From Echinococcus granulosus (taxonomy: Eukaryota; Platyhelminthes; Cestoda; Cyclophyllidea; Taeniidae): 64,000 nucleotides of DNA. The translations under genes and the position numbers were made by a program. Positions 39,001 through 51,019 of this stretch are shown here, piece by piece (the stretch's first letter is position 1; every line of letters begins with the position of its first letter). The notes under the pieces are model-generated. The model did no database searches, was not told the DNA's origin, and saw nothing but the letters and a program-made list of their open reading frames with translations. The DNA is taken from contig NW_020170473.1 of assembly GCF_000524195.1 (NCBI RefSeq), positions 95,292 through 159,291 on the forward strand, read 5' to 3'.

Positions 39001-41627
39001 CATCCATCTACCAAGTGTATTTGTGTTGCAGGGTTTTTGGGGCACATTCCCAACGGTTTCCCTGCCTCAAAAAGTGATTTGTTCTTCTCTCTTTCCTTTG
39101 AATTTGTTACTGAATTATTTTCATAACACTTCGTATGTGCAAATTCACCAGACACGTGGTTGGAAGGCAGGGCGAAAACTTTTCGCCATCCATTCCTAAT
39201 CTAGCGATTTTATGAACCATGTACCCCCCATGACTTTCTCCAGCGCCTAACCAGGACAAAAATGATGATGATTAAAAGTTTATTCGATTTAGGGTTTGGA
39301 TGATTTTATGCTGCAAAATTAGCGCTCATATCTGAGCTTCATTCGTTTTCGTTGCTTTATTTCATAAGCAGGTTAATGCGCCTAGTTAATTTGAGCTTGA
39401 TGCTGGTTGATGAGATGCATGTTTGTAGTTCTGCACGATTACCACTTATATGAATCCTGTGTATTTGACATTATGGAGATCCAATAGCCCCATTCGTGAT
39501 GTGCGAAAGGGAGAAGCATATTATTTATTTCATTAGAGATTACAAATAAATAACCACCTGTATCTTTCGTCGTTTAGTTAAATCCCAGCAAATTGGAAGC
39601 TACTTAGCATCAGATAAATGACCTACATTTCATTGAAAGTCATGGAAAATTTTCAGTTTTTTAACGGTGGGGTCGTAAAATTTATATGGAAATTTTGAAG
39701 GGCGGAAAATTAACTTATCGATGGGCAAAAAGGTGTCATCACTACATCGTCACTGCTAGTTGAAAAGATGTGAAGCATGTCTTACATTCTGTCACTGTCA
39801 GCACTTAAGAGGCGGCGATTGATGTAACTTACGTGTTAATTGACATCCTGTAGTGTTGGGGAACTTTGGGCCTTGTAAATGAACGGGAAGAGTCAGATAA
39901 AATAAGTTTACCGTGCTTCATGTGGATATGTAATCTGGAATTGCACATCTTGTGGCACTAAATCAAATTCCGAAGTCATTGAAAGTGTAATTGCCTGTTT
40001 GGTATCACCTATGATGAAGTGGTTTTTAAAATAAGTCATTATGAAATCAGAAATAATGGCAGATTTCATTGGTTGCTTATTGTCAGTATAAATATCTGGC
40101 ATGACGTGCTTCAGGTTTTTTAGTAATACGCACCCTCAAGTGAAGTCGGTTAATGTGTTCATGCAGACCGACTTTCAAAGTTGAACATTGACAGTGGAGA
40201 ACGGCAGGTGATTTATGGTTTGCTTTGCATTGTTTAGGCTTTAAAATTGTGAATGAGCAAGGGCACACAAAACGTAATGGTGAATTGGGGGAGGTAGAAG
40301 GTTCGGTGAGGAAAAAGATTTCGCAGAGTGAAGAGGAATTTGGGGTGGGGCGAAAAATCACCATTTTAATTGCCACTCGACCATTTTTTTTATTCATCCT
40401 TCTCTATATCCAATGACAGCGTTTGTCCGTTACTTTTAGCTGCGCTTGTGTTACGTGTGCTGCCACTATATCTGCGAAGCAGGCGCGATGAAGAGCGGGG
40501 AACAGAGCATTTGGGGGCACATCTTCTCCTGTCTCAGTCAGCGTCACGCGGCTCTACTGCTGCGTGTCAACACCAACAACGGTGACGTCGATGATGACCC
40601 GGGGTGGAGACGTTGTCGACAGAGTTTGTATCCTCAGGAGGAGGTAAAGGTAACGGTACCTTCGTCCTCCCTTCATCACATTGACGCAACCACTACTGCC
40701 CCCGTCTTCGAAGATGGTAGGTCTGCCGATCCCCCGTCAGGTAAGTGTGGAGTGTTTCTAACTCCTCTCCGTCTCATAGTCATGAAAACACCTGCACTTC
40801 GTTGGTGTTTTGCGCATGTCTCGGGCATCCACTGAGCGTCGGGAGAATAAAAATATTAACATTATATTCCAAATTACACGTGATTTACAGGCACCAATTT
40901 AACTATGCTTCGAGTGAACGGCGTGGGCGTGTTTACGCATGCATAGCACTGCCTTGACACGTTAAAATGCTCCATGTCGATTAAGTATCACGTGGGCATT
41001 ATTTTTGGGCTTCTAGTTCTTCAATAAAATACCTTAGTGATAGTAGGATGAATTGAGGCTTCTAGGGCTCCGTCAGTATTTACTGTTTTCATTCCATTTA
41101 CTTTAAGCCAATACAGCAGGCAATGAAGGTGTTTAGTTCTGCAATATTACGATAGTTTGTATGCCGAAAAAAAATGAAGGCCAAATAAGCGTTTAGGATA
41201 ATGTTTGTAGGGGCCTTTATCAAATCGGCAGCATTGTGCTTGATTTCAATCTCACTTAAGTGGATTTCACTTTTTGCGTTAGAAATAAAACTGCATTCAC
41301 AGAATGTTTTATCTGACTTTCTACTGCAAATAGTCAGACTGTGCGAGATTTATCAGCTTTTAGAGATAATTATCAATACCCTTTTAAATATGGGAATCTA
41401 TTATTCCTCTCAACCTGCCTGTGTCGTCCCCCTTTTTTTCAGTTGGAGTGGCCACTATGGAGACAGATGATGTGCTTTTGGGATTGCGAGGTGTTGGAGC
41501 CCTGACGAGTTGTAATGATCATGCAGTAGCGTCTGGAGCTGATCCGAAACAGTCTCCACCTTCACCATCGGCACCGGAGCCCGTCGTCCGAAAGATCCCA
41601 CGCCTCGCTTCTGTGCTCATCGGCTAG
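18042..41627 (+). CDS. Large multi-exon protein with many irregular C2H2/C2HC zinc fingers
   Basis: I chained 15 exons whose phases agree at every junction: up to 18269, 24734-24928, 26040-26096, 27646-28196, 29192-29307, 29465-29820, 31834-32080, 33120-33304, 34271-34616, 35500-35770, 37170-37222, 37523-37875, 38470-38640, 40440-40740 and 41443-41627 (TAG). From the ATG at 18042 this gives about 1204 residues. The frame is open further 5', so an upstream exon joined at about 18013 is possible. Zinc-binding pairs include CLYC (about residue 171), CLLC (430), CALC, CPQC (about 495), CSRASC with HWFEVH (534-557), CQLC (about 565), CSEC with HFSSAH split by an intron (627-650), CPWC (807), CPLC with HAFFSH (1021-1040) and CYVC (1047). 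Spacings vary and linkers are long, with Ser/Pro/Ala/Thr-rich stretches. There are no TGEKP linkers, so it does not look like a classic DNA-binding array. It is probably nuclear; its partner or target is unknown. A further exon at 31282-31329 (48 nt, phase 0 to 0) is possible. I cannot assign an orthologue with confidence. Confidence 0.82.
19377..19670 (+). repeat. Dispersed repeat family B, copy 1
   Basis: About 290 bp aligning collinearly with 44357-44640. Shared blocks begin with CCTTAAC-GAAG and include AATGTCTGCC/GACGTCTGCC, CAGTCCT-TGGTCTGC, AAGTGACACT, and CTATTTGGAAAAGTT versus CCATTTGGAAAAGTT. The copies have diverged, with small indels. It sits in intron 1 of the zinc-finger gene, directly before a family A copy. 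Its class is unknown. Confidence 0.65.
19690..19903 (-). repeat. Dispersed repeat family A, copy 1 (runs into the gap)
   Basis: Read on the minus strand, this matches the plus-strand copy at 52905-53125. Shared blocks include AAGACGAAAGAAG-CAAAATAC, AGAAAGTGT-TGGGCTA-TGGCA, GGCCAGC-CACC and GGCGCCTCACCAAT-CCGA. The element or its flank is interrupted by the N run at 19904. Repeat content here probably explains the assembly break. Class unknown; the short length and scattered copies would fit a SINE or a small non-autonomous element. Confidence 0.7.
19904..20003. other. Assembly gap (100 N)
   Basis: A run of exactly 100 N, the conventional size for a gap of unknown length. It lies in intron 1 of the zinc-finger gene, next to a repeat copy. 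Open frames reported across it are meaningless. Confidence 0.99.
20004..24733. other. Rest of intron 1 of the zinc-finger gene
   Basis: This AT-rich stretch lies between the first and second recognised exons. A few frames of 60-136 codons occur, the longest at 24182-24592 on the plus strand. It has no zinc-finger pattern, no matching splice phases and no coding-like base composition. I see no gene here. An unrecognised short exon cannot be excluded. Confidence 0.5.
26545..26845 (+). repeat. Left arm of a near-identical ~305-bp inverted pair
   Basis: The reverse complement of 36183-36489 matches this stretch almost base for base over about 300 bp. I noticed one clear difference in the part I compared closely, TCTATAATAG here versus TCTCTAATAG there. 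Similarity fades just past 26845 (CGATTAGGCAAAG versus CGATTTGGCAAAA). It lies in the intron between exons 26040-26096 and 27646-28196 of the zinc-finger gene. Confidence 0.9.
36183..36489 (-). repeat. Right arm of the ~305-bp inverted pair, ending at the gap
   Basis: This is the inverse copy of 26545-26845. It ends exactly where the N run begins at 36490, which suggests an assembly contribution (a contig end or haplotig placed in reverse) as well as a true repeat. It lies in the intron between exons 35500-35770 and 37170-37222. Confidence 0.9.
36490..36589. other. Assembly gap (100 N)
   Basis: A run of exactly 100 N inside an intron of the zinc-finger gene, directly after the right arm of the inverted pair. 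Confidence 0.99.
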
Positions 41628-44082
41628 CTCAAATTCTTATCTGTTCGTCTGTTTACTGTTTGTCTAATCCATTTTCTGGTTTGGATTGTTTTTTTTGGCA
41701 TCAAGCTACGAAAACTTTGGTCTCTTATGTTACATTTGAAGACGTCAGAGTGCATGAGTCCTTAAGTGTGGAAGCGGAGTGGAAGAGTAGTGAGTTGGGT
41801 TATGGTGGCAAAGCCCTACGTCACCGTCGTGGAACTGTAAAAACCTACGTATTTATAAAATTATAACGAAATCATTTCTGGGACACTGTGGATTAAGCTT
41901 AAATTTACTCTTTAAAATCGATTTGATGATACGGGGTTCGTTAATGTCTTTTTTAAAAGGCGCCGTCTTCCTCTCCCACAAGATTGCATCGTGATGTTTA
42001 AGGTTTTTCTTATTTATAACTATCATTACTGTGGAGACCCAAGAGAAAGGGTTTATCAAAGTCTTGCCGACTTAGGAGGGAAAAAACGTTGAGAAATAAG
42101 GGTACAGGAAAATCATTAAAGTATCTTTTAAGATCAGGTAGACTAGAATGATCAAAGCGAAATCAAGCATTAGATGTTTTTATTCATTTCACTTTAGGAT
42201 TTGACAGCAAGTGAAAAGTGTCCGACTTCTAAAGTAATTGCTGTGGTTTCCCACACATCTCTCTACAATGTCGTGGAGGGACTTTTAGAAGTATGTGAAT
42301 GGTTTCACGCATGGATTGTAAGCCAGAATAGGCTGTTGCTAAGACATGCTTTTGAAGATGTGTTGCGACCTACGAAAGGATAGCTGCATTGCGTTCGGGG
42401 ATGGTCCTCTATTTGCGACGAGGAAGAGGTTGCTAGTGATGAAACAATTCGTTCCCATCAATTAGAAAGACAAAGGCTTAGAAGCTGCTAAAGCCAATAG
42501 GTGAAAAGTACGTTGTTAAAACGTGCGTCTTCCAATTACTGACCTGCTGACTTGTAATGCAGAGCGCTTTTTGTATTCCATTGTTTGCTGGGCGAATGAA
42601 CGTGCTGTTGGTGTCCAAGAGACTAGACAGTCGCGTCTGAGATCTATCTACTCAATACAATTGGCTACAGCTCAGAGGTGTGTAAGACAAACGTCTTCTT
42701 GAGAAACCGTTTGCATTAGAGGATCGTTCGAATGAAGGTCGCATTCTTACAAGGCAGTAGAATGTGACACTTGTCTACGAGGATACTTGCCCTTTAAAAC
42801 AGGAGGGAGGAGGAGGGATACGGCCTCATATTCATCCTGGCTGGTATTTCTTCAAGCAGTGACGAGAGCCTTTCCTGGCATTAGTAATGCGAGGTAACGT
42901 ATGAAATAGGCAGGGTGTAAGAATGCGACCAATGAAGGTGGCTATGGCTGGATTTAGTTTTATAAAAAGAATTGACAACAGGTCAAGAGGTTGAAGTGAA
43001 CTCTCGACGGACTGCTTCGGCTCCCTTATCCAGGTCAGGTGGGAAAAGGAGGGAAATGCTCAAATTGCGATAATGGTGAATAATCTGTATGCGGTTTTAT
43101 GCTATTGATCTCCTAATCACTTCGTGTCCCCTTAACGGTTACCCTCGGCGTCGTGGTTGCCTTTTTAATGTCAGTATTGGCTGGTGCTGCATCTCATCTA
43201 GGCGCGGGGGCGGCCACTCTCGATTGACATGCTCACTTGCTTTGTCACTTTGTTCATCCATTGTGCGTCACCTGCTATAAATGTTAAATTTGTGCAAGTA
43301 CATAATCAGGGTCATTTTTGATGAGCTGAATGCACAAGTGGCGGGTCATTTCAGGTATATTTTGATTAAAAGATAGTATCAGGAATGTTAAGTGCTGTCA
43401 GAAAGGGTGTAGCATTGTAAAATCATGCATAGTACATTGATATACAGTAATTCGAAAGGTGCACTTGTCGAAGTTGCAAGTGTGATTTTCTTATAAAAAA
43501 AGGCAGTGAAGAGATTCATCAATAAAAGCAGAGGGAAATATTAGTGGTGGTAATGCAACACTAGTAAAATACATTTTTGAATCACATCCACAGATTAAAG
43601 CTGGTTCCTTTGAACGCAAAGCACGATAGCTAGTGTTTTTGCACCCTTTGTTGCAACTTGTGATATTTTAACCCATCCGAAGGGGGATCCTTCTAATGAT
43701 CATCCCTTATTTGAGACAAACGGTTAGTGATTGAAATGAAATGTGTTGAAATGGGCGACTTTGTTCACTGCTCGCACAAAAGCCTAATTGCTCTATTTTG
43801 GACAAGTTGATTGTAATTCCCCGCAATTGCTAAGACACTAAATTGCAATTCTTTAATTTTTCAAACACCATTTTTTGTCTCTTAGAAAGTATCATGGTTG
43901 TGTCAGTTAGAAAATCAATGTTTAGTACTCCAAAAGAGCGGATTTTTATCTAAGCTTTGTAGATATATCAACACTGAGCGATATTTAAGTCGAATCTTCA
44001 CAAACTCAACAACAACAACAGCAACGCAACAACTTTTGGAGGCTTAAGGACACATTTACATATTAGCATTGAAAAACATTGT

Positions 44083-44265
44083 TTAACCCGGTTTTGTTTA
44101 GGACCGCTTAGGGACTCCGCCATTACTCCTTCACTGGGCGGACTTGACTGCAGGCCATGCCGGTAGCTCCAAGCCCTACAGTACGTCAGCAATACATATT
44201 CTGCCCGAGTATTATGTCTTCTTCCGTCTTTGGAGAAGTATCGGGGCACTACGTTGGCGGCAGTA
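44083..44265 (-). repeat. Dispersed repeat family A, copy 2
   Basis: Matches family A on the minus strand. Readable plus-strand blocks are TACATATTCTGCCCGAGTAT, TATGTCTTCTTCCGTCTTTG and GAGAAGTATCGGGGC, paralleling copy 1 near 19840-19895 and copy 3 near 45105-45160. It lies immediately before a family B copy, whereas at 19.4-19.9 kb the order is B then A. Confidence 0.65.
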
Positions 44266-44356
44266 GAAAGTGCTTCTGGTCTTAAGGAGCAAGAGCCCTG
44301 GTTTCTACTGCTGGATGCCTAACATTAGTGCACGCGCTGTGGATGGGAGAATCGGT

Positions 44357-44640
44357 AATGATCCTTAACTGAAGAGCTGAGAATGACGTCTGCCCTCGGC
44401 AGCTACCTCAGTCCTGTGGTCTGCTGGAAAGCTATTAGCAACAAAAGTGACACTAGCCGAGAACTATTTGGAAAAGTTTGTTACGGAATTGCCTACTGCT
44501 CCTGTATGAATATGTCAGATGCGTGAACATCTCTCTATTAGCTGCATAGAATTTGGATAGGTAGACAGATAGACATGGCTGGGTAGCACTGCAGTGAGAA
44601 TAAGGTAGAGGGAGCTAGAAACGAAACCATACCCAATGGA
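44357..44640 (+). repeat. Dispersed repeat family B, copy 2
   Basis: Collinear with 19377-19670 in the same orientation over about 290 bp, with substitutions and small indels. See copy 1 for the shared blocks. Confidence 0.65.
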
Positions 44641-44989
44641 ACTAATGCTAAATCTAGTTATTTGTCATATGACTTTGCTTTTAGGACAGTGTTCCTACTA
44701 CTAGCGATGGAGGTGCATGATGGACAGCAAAATCCCCTGTACCCCAAATCCAGTTCCAATACAGGCCAAAACTCCAGACCCAGAAGAGTTGCAAAGACTG
44801 ATCAATGACGTTACGGTCAAGCATCTTCCCAGTTGTATGAAATTTTGATGACTGACACGTTTAACTCGTAGGTACTTCTCCTTTCAGCATTGAACATATT
44901 GTGGTGGCTGACGCGGGAGGTTGCCCAAGAGGAGTGCCAGGGAAGAAGCTCAAAGGAGGCGAAGGGCCTATTGTAATACGTTACTTGTT

Positions 44990-45170
44990 TGTTTAGCTCT
45001 TGGTTTTGGTAACCGAGCCACTTGGAGCCCTGCCATTGCACCTTCACCGAGTAGGCTGGTCTCCGAGCCATCCTATTCACTCTCAGGCCCTTCTCTACGT
45101 CGATTACATATATTCTGACCGAGTATTATGTCTTCCTTCGTCTTCAGAGAAGTCTCGAGGTGTTGCTTAT
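44990..45170 (-). repeat. Dispersed repeat family A, copy 3
   Basis: Shares ATATATTCTGACCGAGTATT, ATGTCTTCCTTCGTCTTCAG and GAGAAGTCTCGAGG with the other copies. A shorter fragment with CTCAGCCCTTCTGTACG-TGATTACA occurs at 45880-45905 and may be a degraded further copy. Confidence 0.65.
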
Positions 45171-46062
45171 ATACTAAACAATGCTTTTTGCCTAATTAAA
45201 GGGTTTTTCTAATCAACTATATCTCATCATAACAATTAGCAGTAATAACACACTGCTAGAAGTTCCCTGTAAAATACACTACATTGAAGTAAGGAAATCA
45301 TAAGCATTCATCAGATTAAATTTCGACATTACTAGCCATGCGTAAATCAAATATAAGGGGAAATAAAGGACAAGCATGATGCAACAAATGAGTGTTCATT
45401 CAGTCCAACGGAATCCGGTATCCGTTTCAGTAAAAAAAAAACCTTTGTCCAATGGTGCGGTACTGAAATGTTTTGCGGGCTGATAAGAAGCTGGAGCCGG
45501 ACTCAGTGGAGAGGCTGGTGCTTGATTGGCTACCTACGGTAGGCCCAGCTGTAGAAACCAAGTAAGTCTTGTAACACGCAGCACTTAAGTTAAACAGCAT
45601 AGAAGTGGCGTAAAGCATGGAATTACTCCTTTAACTTAATATGTTAAAATAGAGGAGTGCTTAGTTTGCAGATGGGAACTGGCATAATTCATAATGCATT
45701 TGCACTACTAAGTTAGATGGCTGGAATAATTGCACTTTGGTGTCCTCTTATGGGTTCATTTTGCTAGTCTTATTTGATGGTGGAAGAGGTTGTAATTGAA
45801 GTTTTACCAGATGCACACTTCCGAAGATGTGCATGTTTGGATGTCGTGTCGACATTTGACGGGCTCCCATTACTATACCTCAGCCCTTCTGTACGTTGAT
45901 TACACACCTCCTCCTTAAAGCGGTATTCTTGATTATGTTTTACGGAGTGATTTGAGTGGATCACACTTTGTGCCTTGTATGCAGTTGGACTTGAAAGGAG
46001 ATGGTCTGTATCAAGGACTGTATAGAGGGAAGGGGGAGGGAGGAGTCGCAGGGCAAAGTCAA

Positions 46063-47270
46063 CTACCTGTGTAGACCTACCGTGGAGGCAGAAGCTGCGA
46101 TGACGGCCTGCAGAGATGCCATCGAAGAGGCGGGTAGGAAGCAGAGGAGACCCCAGAAAATGGCGGAGAAAACGATCAACACAACTGCTACACCAATCAC
46201 AATGACGCCGTAGTCGAACATACCCCTACAGAGTACTGCTAGTCAGATGTTTCCTCTATTCATAATGAGGTAGCGCACTTTAATAGAACAATACATTGTT
46301 TAGATTGCTACCGGCAACTTTACTCTGAATGAGAAGTTACTTCGACGTTTTTTTACTCTGTTTCATTTACGGCTACTTTCAAGATGAATTATTTTCCATT
46401 AAAGAACTTTTCTCATCCTTCGTAAAGAAGTTAGGCAACAGCAACCATCGTCTTTAGGTCCACCTCTCTACCCTTAATTCATTGTGATGAGAATCGTGAT
46501 TAATGTCTGAGTATCAGGAGAGTGCTAGTACTAAGGTAAGCTCGCGTCACGTGGAAAACGTGTTGCCATTGCAGTTGTGGTGTGCAGCCTGACTGCTCCA
46601 TGAGCTGCTCACACCCAAGCAGTGGAGGCTAAAGGTTGAGTAAAAACCCGGTGTCTCTGCACACCCTGTGATAGAATAGCTGCAAGATACGAATAGACGA
46701 GACCGTGGTTCACAAGCACTACTTGCGTCCCAGTCGATAATCACGATGTTCAAAGGTATTTAAAAGGATTCGATTTAGTATTAAATTGTCCGTCAAAATG
46801 AAATGCAATGTATGCAAGCCCTCCTAGTGGATTACTAACTTTCCAACCATTTATAGGAGGCATTAAATTTGCAATAATCTTCGTATATACACGTTAAAAT
46901 TGCCTGAAAATACGACCGAAAAGCCAAAATGTTACTGTTGTATTTCTTTGCCGTAATTATAACAGTTTCGAAACATTGGTCACCAACCTAGTACATAAAG
47001 GAGGTATCGGAGTCGTGTGGGGGTTAGAACTTACATCCGGGTTTTTACAATTCCATTCTCCACGTAGTACTCATCGTCATTCCCATCGAAATCGAGAATC
47101 ATCAGGGCGGCACCGGTGATGAAAGCGGCGACGGAAAGTAACAGACACACCGTTCCACCGACCTTCAATACCCTACTTTGATAGTGAATCTGTCGAAGAC
47201 GTCTCTGAATTCCACTAACTGTTGTGGTTTGAGTATCGACTTGTCTGCTGGAGGTCAGAGATGCCCGCAT
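46063..47270 (-). CDS. Small protein with two predicted membrane segments
   Basis: Two exons on the minus strand, 47270-47035 and 46225-46063 (stop TAG), join through a GT-AG intron in phase and give 132 residues. The first exon runs from an ATG that follows a plausible acceptor (CCATTCCAG) 12 nt upstream. Its donor is AT|GTAAGT and the second exon opens after CTCTGTAG. Residues 1-45 are polar and basic (start MRASLTSSRQ). The first hydrophobic segment contains VGGTVCLLLSVAAFITGAAL, followed by an acidic loop (DFDGNDDEYY). The second contains YGVIVIGVAVVLIVFSAIFW and is followed by a short Ala/Ser-rich tail. Both segments being strongly hydrophobic and lying on either side of a correctly phased intron is the main support. 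I do not recognise the family. The end is uncertain: a possible donor (CACAG|GTAGTT) at the stop codon could extend the protein. Confidence 0.6.
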
Positions 47271-49128
47271 GACAGGGAGAAGCTGGAATGGAATCAAACA
47301 CAGATTCTGTTGGCAAAATTCCAGCAAACTAAGAAGATGCCAGTGTATTGCACGTCCTACCGGTGTTAAAAAAGAATTGTAAAACTTTATCCAGCTTACA
47401 TATCCCAAAGCTGTGCTTGTGTTAAACAATCCACCCTTGGAAAATTCAACTTATTCCCACTTATTTAACATCCGCACACGTTGATTAGCGCAAATCACTT
47501 CGTTTAATCTGCGCACATTTATTCGAGCATGAGTAGACTTGGCCTTTATAGTTGATTTGAAGCTAATCACAAACAAATTCTAGGGTCAAAGTCCGGCTTC
47601 TCAATTGTCCGGTCAGTTTGGGTCGTGCCAGGACCTAATGCATAGAAGAGCGGTGAAATCTCACAATGACTCTTGGACCAAATATTCCTGGCTCTAGACA
47701 TCGCATCTCGTTGAAGCATTTACTTCCTGTTAGTTAGACATAAAAAGCTTTCCATGAATGCTGCATTGTTGTCTTGGTAAGAAATATAACTACAAATGGT
47801 GTATTGCATTGGCGTTTCTCCATACCTAATCACAAAACTGTCTCTGGCGCGTGAAATGAAAAGCGCTTATCATATTCTGTTCTAGAAACAGTGAATTAAG
47901 TAAAGGGATAATTAGACCCGTTAAGCGTCATAGCTAACACCGAGCCGTGACTTTGCAAAACACATTTTGATTATACAAATGTAACTAAGTATTTTTTGCC
48001 TATGCTATCCAGATCTTGATATATTATTTAGTAATTTATCAAAATCAAGTTACTTAAGACATTGGGAACTAGTAGAACCGTGCTTCACTCGAAATTCTAA
48101 ATCGTCAGTAACGGGGCTTCTCAAGGTTGGCTCCCATAGGCATATTACTGGGTAGAGGGTTAAAGGTGCAAGCGATGTTGAAGAGATAAGACAAAACCAA
48201 GACAGAAACTTTCTGCTAATTTAAAGTGAAGTGGTTGCATCGTTAATGAGCCTCCATCGCCTTGTAATTCTCGTCCCACATAGGCGTTGGGTGCATTAAA
48301 ACCACTGGCGTTGCAGGGCCAAGTGAAATTTTCGGAAAGCGATGAACATTTATCCACCATAATCTCTATTATGCTAATTGTTCCGGATGTTTCATTTCAA
48401 AGGGTTAAAGTGTCTGCTAGGTTGTGCTCTTAAGATCATGTTGTTCGAGCTTTTATCCTAAAGAAAAACAGATTAAGATAAATAGCGTAATGTTGGTTGC
48501 TTTCGGAGCTTTTCAACTGACTTATTTTTATACTGCTTTTTTGCTGACATCAAGTTTATCCTCGCACGGCAAAACATAGGGGGAAAAGGTAGCAGCCACC
48601 TTCAGATTCCGCTCATTTTCCTATGCTTTTAAGTGTGTCTCTAGCTGGCTTTCCCTCGTTTCACGGGATGATACTACAGTATCGGATGGCACTCAAATTC
48701 GGTCCAAGGGCGCATTGGGGTGCACGCATGCGGATTGTAGGTGACAGCAGCTGCGGCAGAGGCACCACCGCATGTTAGCTGCATCCCTTTTAGAAACAGA
48801 AAGATGAGACGGAGCAGAGAGAAATGCTTGAACAGTCAAGAGCAAGCAGGACTATTTTAATTGCTAATCAGTTGGCGACTCTATTTTCACTTTCTCACAA
48901 AGACTCAAAAGCAGAGCTGGACGTATTCGACCATCTCAACTGCAACATAAACCAATGGTTTGTATTACAGTTGGGTCCGATAACTGGGCTGAGATATCCT
49001 CTCGCAGCATGGCTTTCCTCTGTTATAGTGGGGTCCCACCAAAGATTCAACACTAGTGGGACACAACAAGACCGTGAGCTTGTTGGACAAATTGGAAGAT
49101 ATCTTATCAAGTCCCGAATATTTGAATG

Positions 49129-49197
49129 CTAGTTGGCGCTAGAAGCGGTGGGTGCCTTAGCAACGATGATGACCTCGTTGCTGTCGAAGAAGACCTC
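49129..49197 (-). CDS. Putative 3'-terminal exon of an unidentified minus-strand gene
   Basis: On the minus strand a CATCCTCAG acceptor is followed by 22 codons and a TAG. The peptide starts EVFFDSNEVIIVAKAP and ends ASSAN. Codons are mostly G/C-ending (GTC, TTC, GAC, AGC, AAC, ATC), as in the real exons of this window and unlike the surroundings. Upstream exons were not identified. An open frame at 49350-49550 is a neighbour, but the junction cannot be shown. No function can be assigned. Confidence 0.3.
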   Translation of the reverse strand, partial: EVFFDSNEVIIVAKAPTASSAN

Positions 49198-50750
49198 CTG
49201 AGGATGTGCCAAACTAAAAGTTTGAAATTTTAGATTAAAGGTTTAGGCGCAATCACTGATTCTGGCTTAAGTCATCTTCCGGACAAGAAACGGTGAACCA
49301 AGATGTGTGAATTAGTTAAAACGTGCATGTCGCTGACAGAAGATTCTGATTAATCGGATGAGGATGTAGTGCATGTTAGAGTACAATAATGTGATTTAGA
49401 GTTGAGAATGCTGCCACAAAAGCAAACACTAGCTCGGCCCACACAACCCACATGATTGGTTCGCAGGCCCGCAAACATGGTCTTTGAGTGACCGGTCGCG
49501 TTAGTGCGATAGATGCGGCATGGGTGTGCCACTTCTACTGGGGTAATCATCAGGCAACGTCACAACATTGAATGCACAATAGTCTTAGTAAGATTTTCAT
49601 TAGCCGAGATTTCTTTGGATAGCATATGGAGAGGCAAAGGCCGCAATCGAGAGTTTTCTGGAGACAATCGTCTTGGTTTTGTGATGAAAAGGGGCCCAAC
49701 TGTAGCAACACGATGCATAACGTGTTTTGGAACGATGGGGGAGGTCGGTGGTACGACGGTGATGGAAGCCTATTATTAAGGGATAAAGTCAGTCGAAGGC
49801 TAACCGATTTGATCTTATGGCTCTACCTGGAGCTTGATAGCACTGTTACGGAGTCTGTGTACATGCGTTGGCGGCCATGTGGAAGTTTAAGACAAAGTCA
49901 GCATCACTGAAGGAGTGTTGGGCACTGGTCCTTACGAAGATGAAAGATAACTGTTGTCGTAGAACAGGAATAACCAAAGGATATTAAACCGAAGCTCAAT
50001 GGTTACTGCCTTACCACATTTTATACAGATGATGATTAACTTCGTGAACACACTCATGTCTATTCCTGCTGGCCTTCGTTTGCGTCATGGGAGCATCAAT
50101 AACACACTGGTACTTAAACGAACATAGTTTTCCCATACTTTGCCAGTTCCATTCAATACCTTCTACCATGTTCACCTTTAATTAAACTGCCTCATCTCGA
50201 CCCATACAATTTGCTTGCTTGTCCGTTTGCCTGCCACCTCGGAGCATCTACACCCGTAAACGAGATAATCACGGCGACCATGCCTGTTGCCGAGCGGTTG
50301 CTAGCCAGTACTTGTCTCGAGGCCTCGTCTCTCCATCACACTGGCTGAGATCTTGGTATTACCTGTGTTGACGCAAGTAGACACCAGTTCATTCTACTGG
50401 GTGACGCATTAACCTTCAGAGAGCTCGAGGCTGCCTTTCTTATAGAAAAACCGAATGCCATCTTAAGATCTCAACTGAGACAATTTAAGTGAGATGAAGT
50501 CAAACTGTCAAAATGTCGGAGACTCTGCTACAGAACCCCAGAGTCCAGTCAGTCCGCCGACACAAAAGTGCCAAACCGTTGGTTGTGTTAGCAACAGCAT
50601 GACGGAATTCTGTCATGACTCCGATTCCACTCCTTCATCTGAGAGAGTTGACATTGATAATTAATGTCAATCCCATTTTCTGGGGTCGCAAGCAATTTCG
50701 GTACCGCTTATCACAGAAGCCAATAGTGACAAATTCTGGAATCAACTCAC

Positions 50751-51019
50751 AGTCGTTTCGTTCTGGGTGTTCGCTCGCCGGTCCGGCGGCTTAGCGCACA
50801 AGACAGGCCAATCTGAATCGCCTCCTGCAAGCTGTTCTCTGTAGCAGTGTCTATCTGGAAGGTTTTCAGCAGTATGTACATCAGCAGAGCATCTCCTCCG
50901 ATCTTGACGTCAAATATGGCCTTACCGCGTTTAAGCAATCCCATAAACACACCGATCATGTATGGACCGATGATCATGGACGTAGATGTCAGTACCCGTT
51001 TTGAACCTCTTTTTGACAT
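50751..51019 (-). CDS. Unassigned open frame, candidate exon
   Basis: A 90-codon minus-strand frame whose second half has coding-like composition. It contains KIGGDALLMYILLKTFQ and ENSLQEAIQIGLSCALSRR, and runs into a good donor (CGACT|GTGAGT, exon end about 50751). No domain is recognised. It could be an exon of a gene that also includes 49129-49197, or a decayed mobile element. Confidence 0.22.

Larger units (their letters stand above)
41628..46062. other. Intergenic region with dispersed repeats
   Basis: Between the zinc-finger stop codon and the 3' end of the minus-strand membrane-protein gene. It holds repeat copies near 44083-44265, 44357-44640 and 44990-45170, and a faint piece at 45850-45905. 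I find no supported gene; the short frames lack domains and splice-consistent neighbours. Confidence 0.5.
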
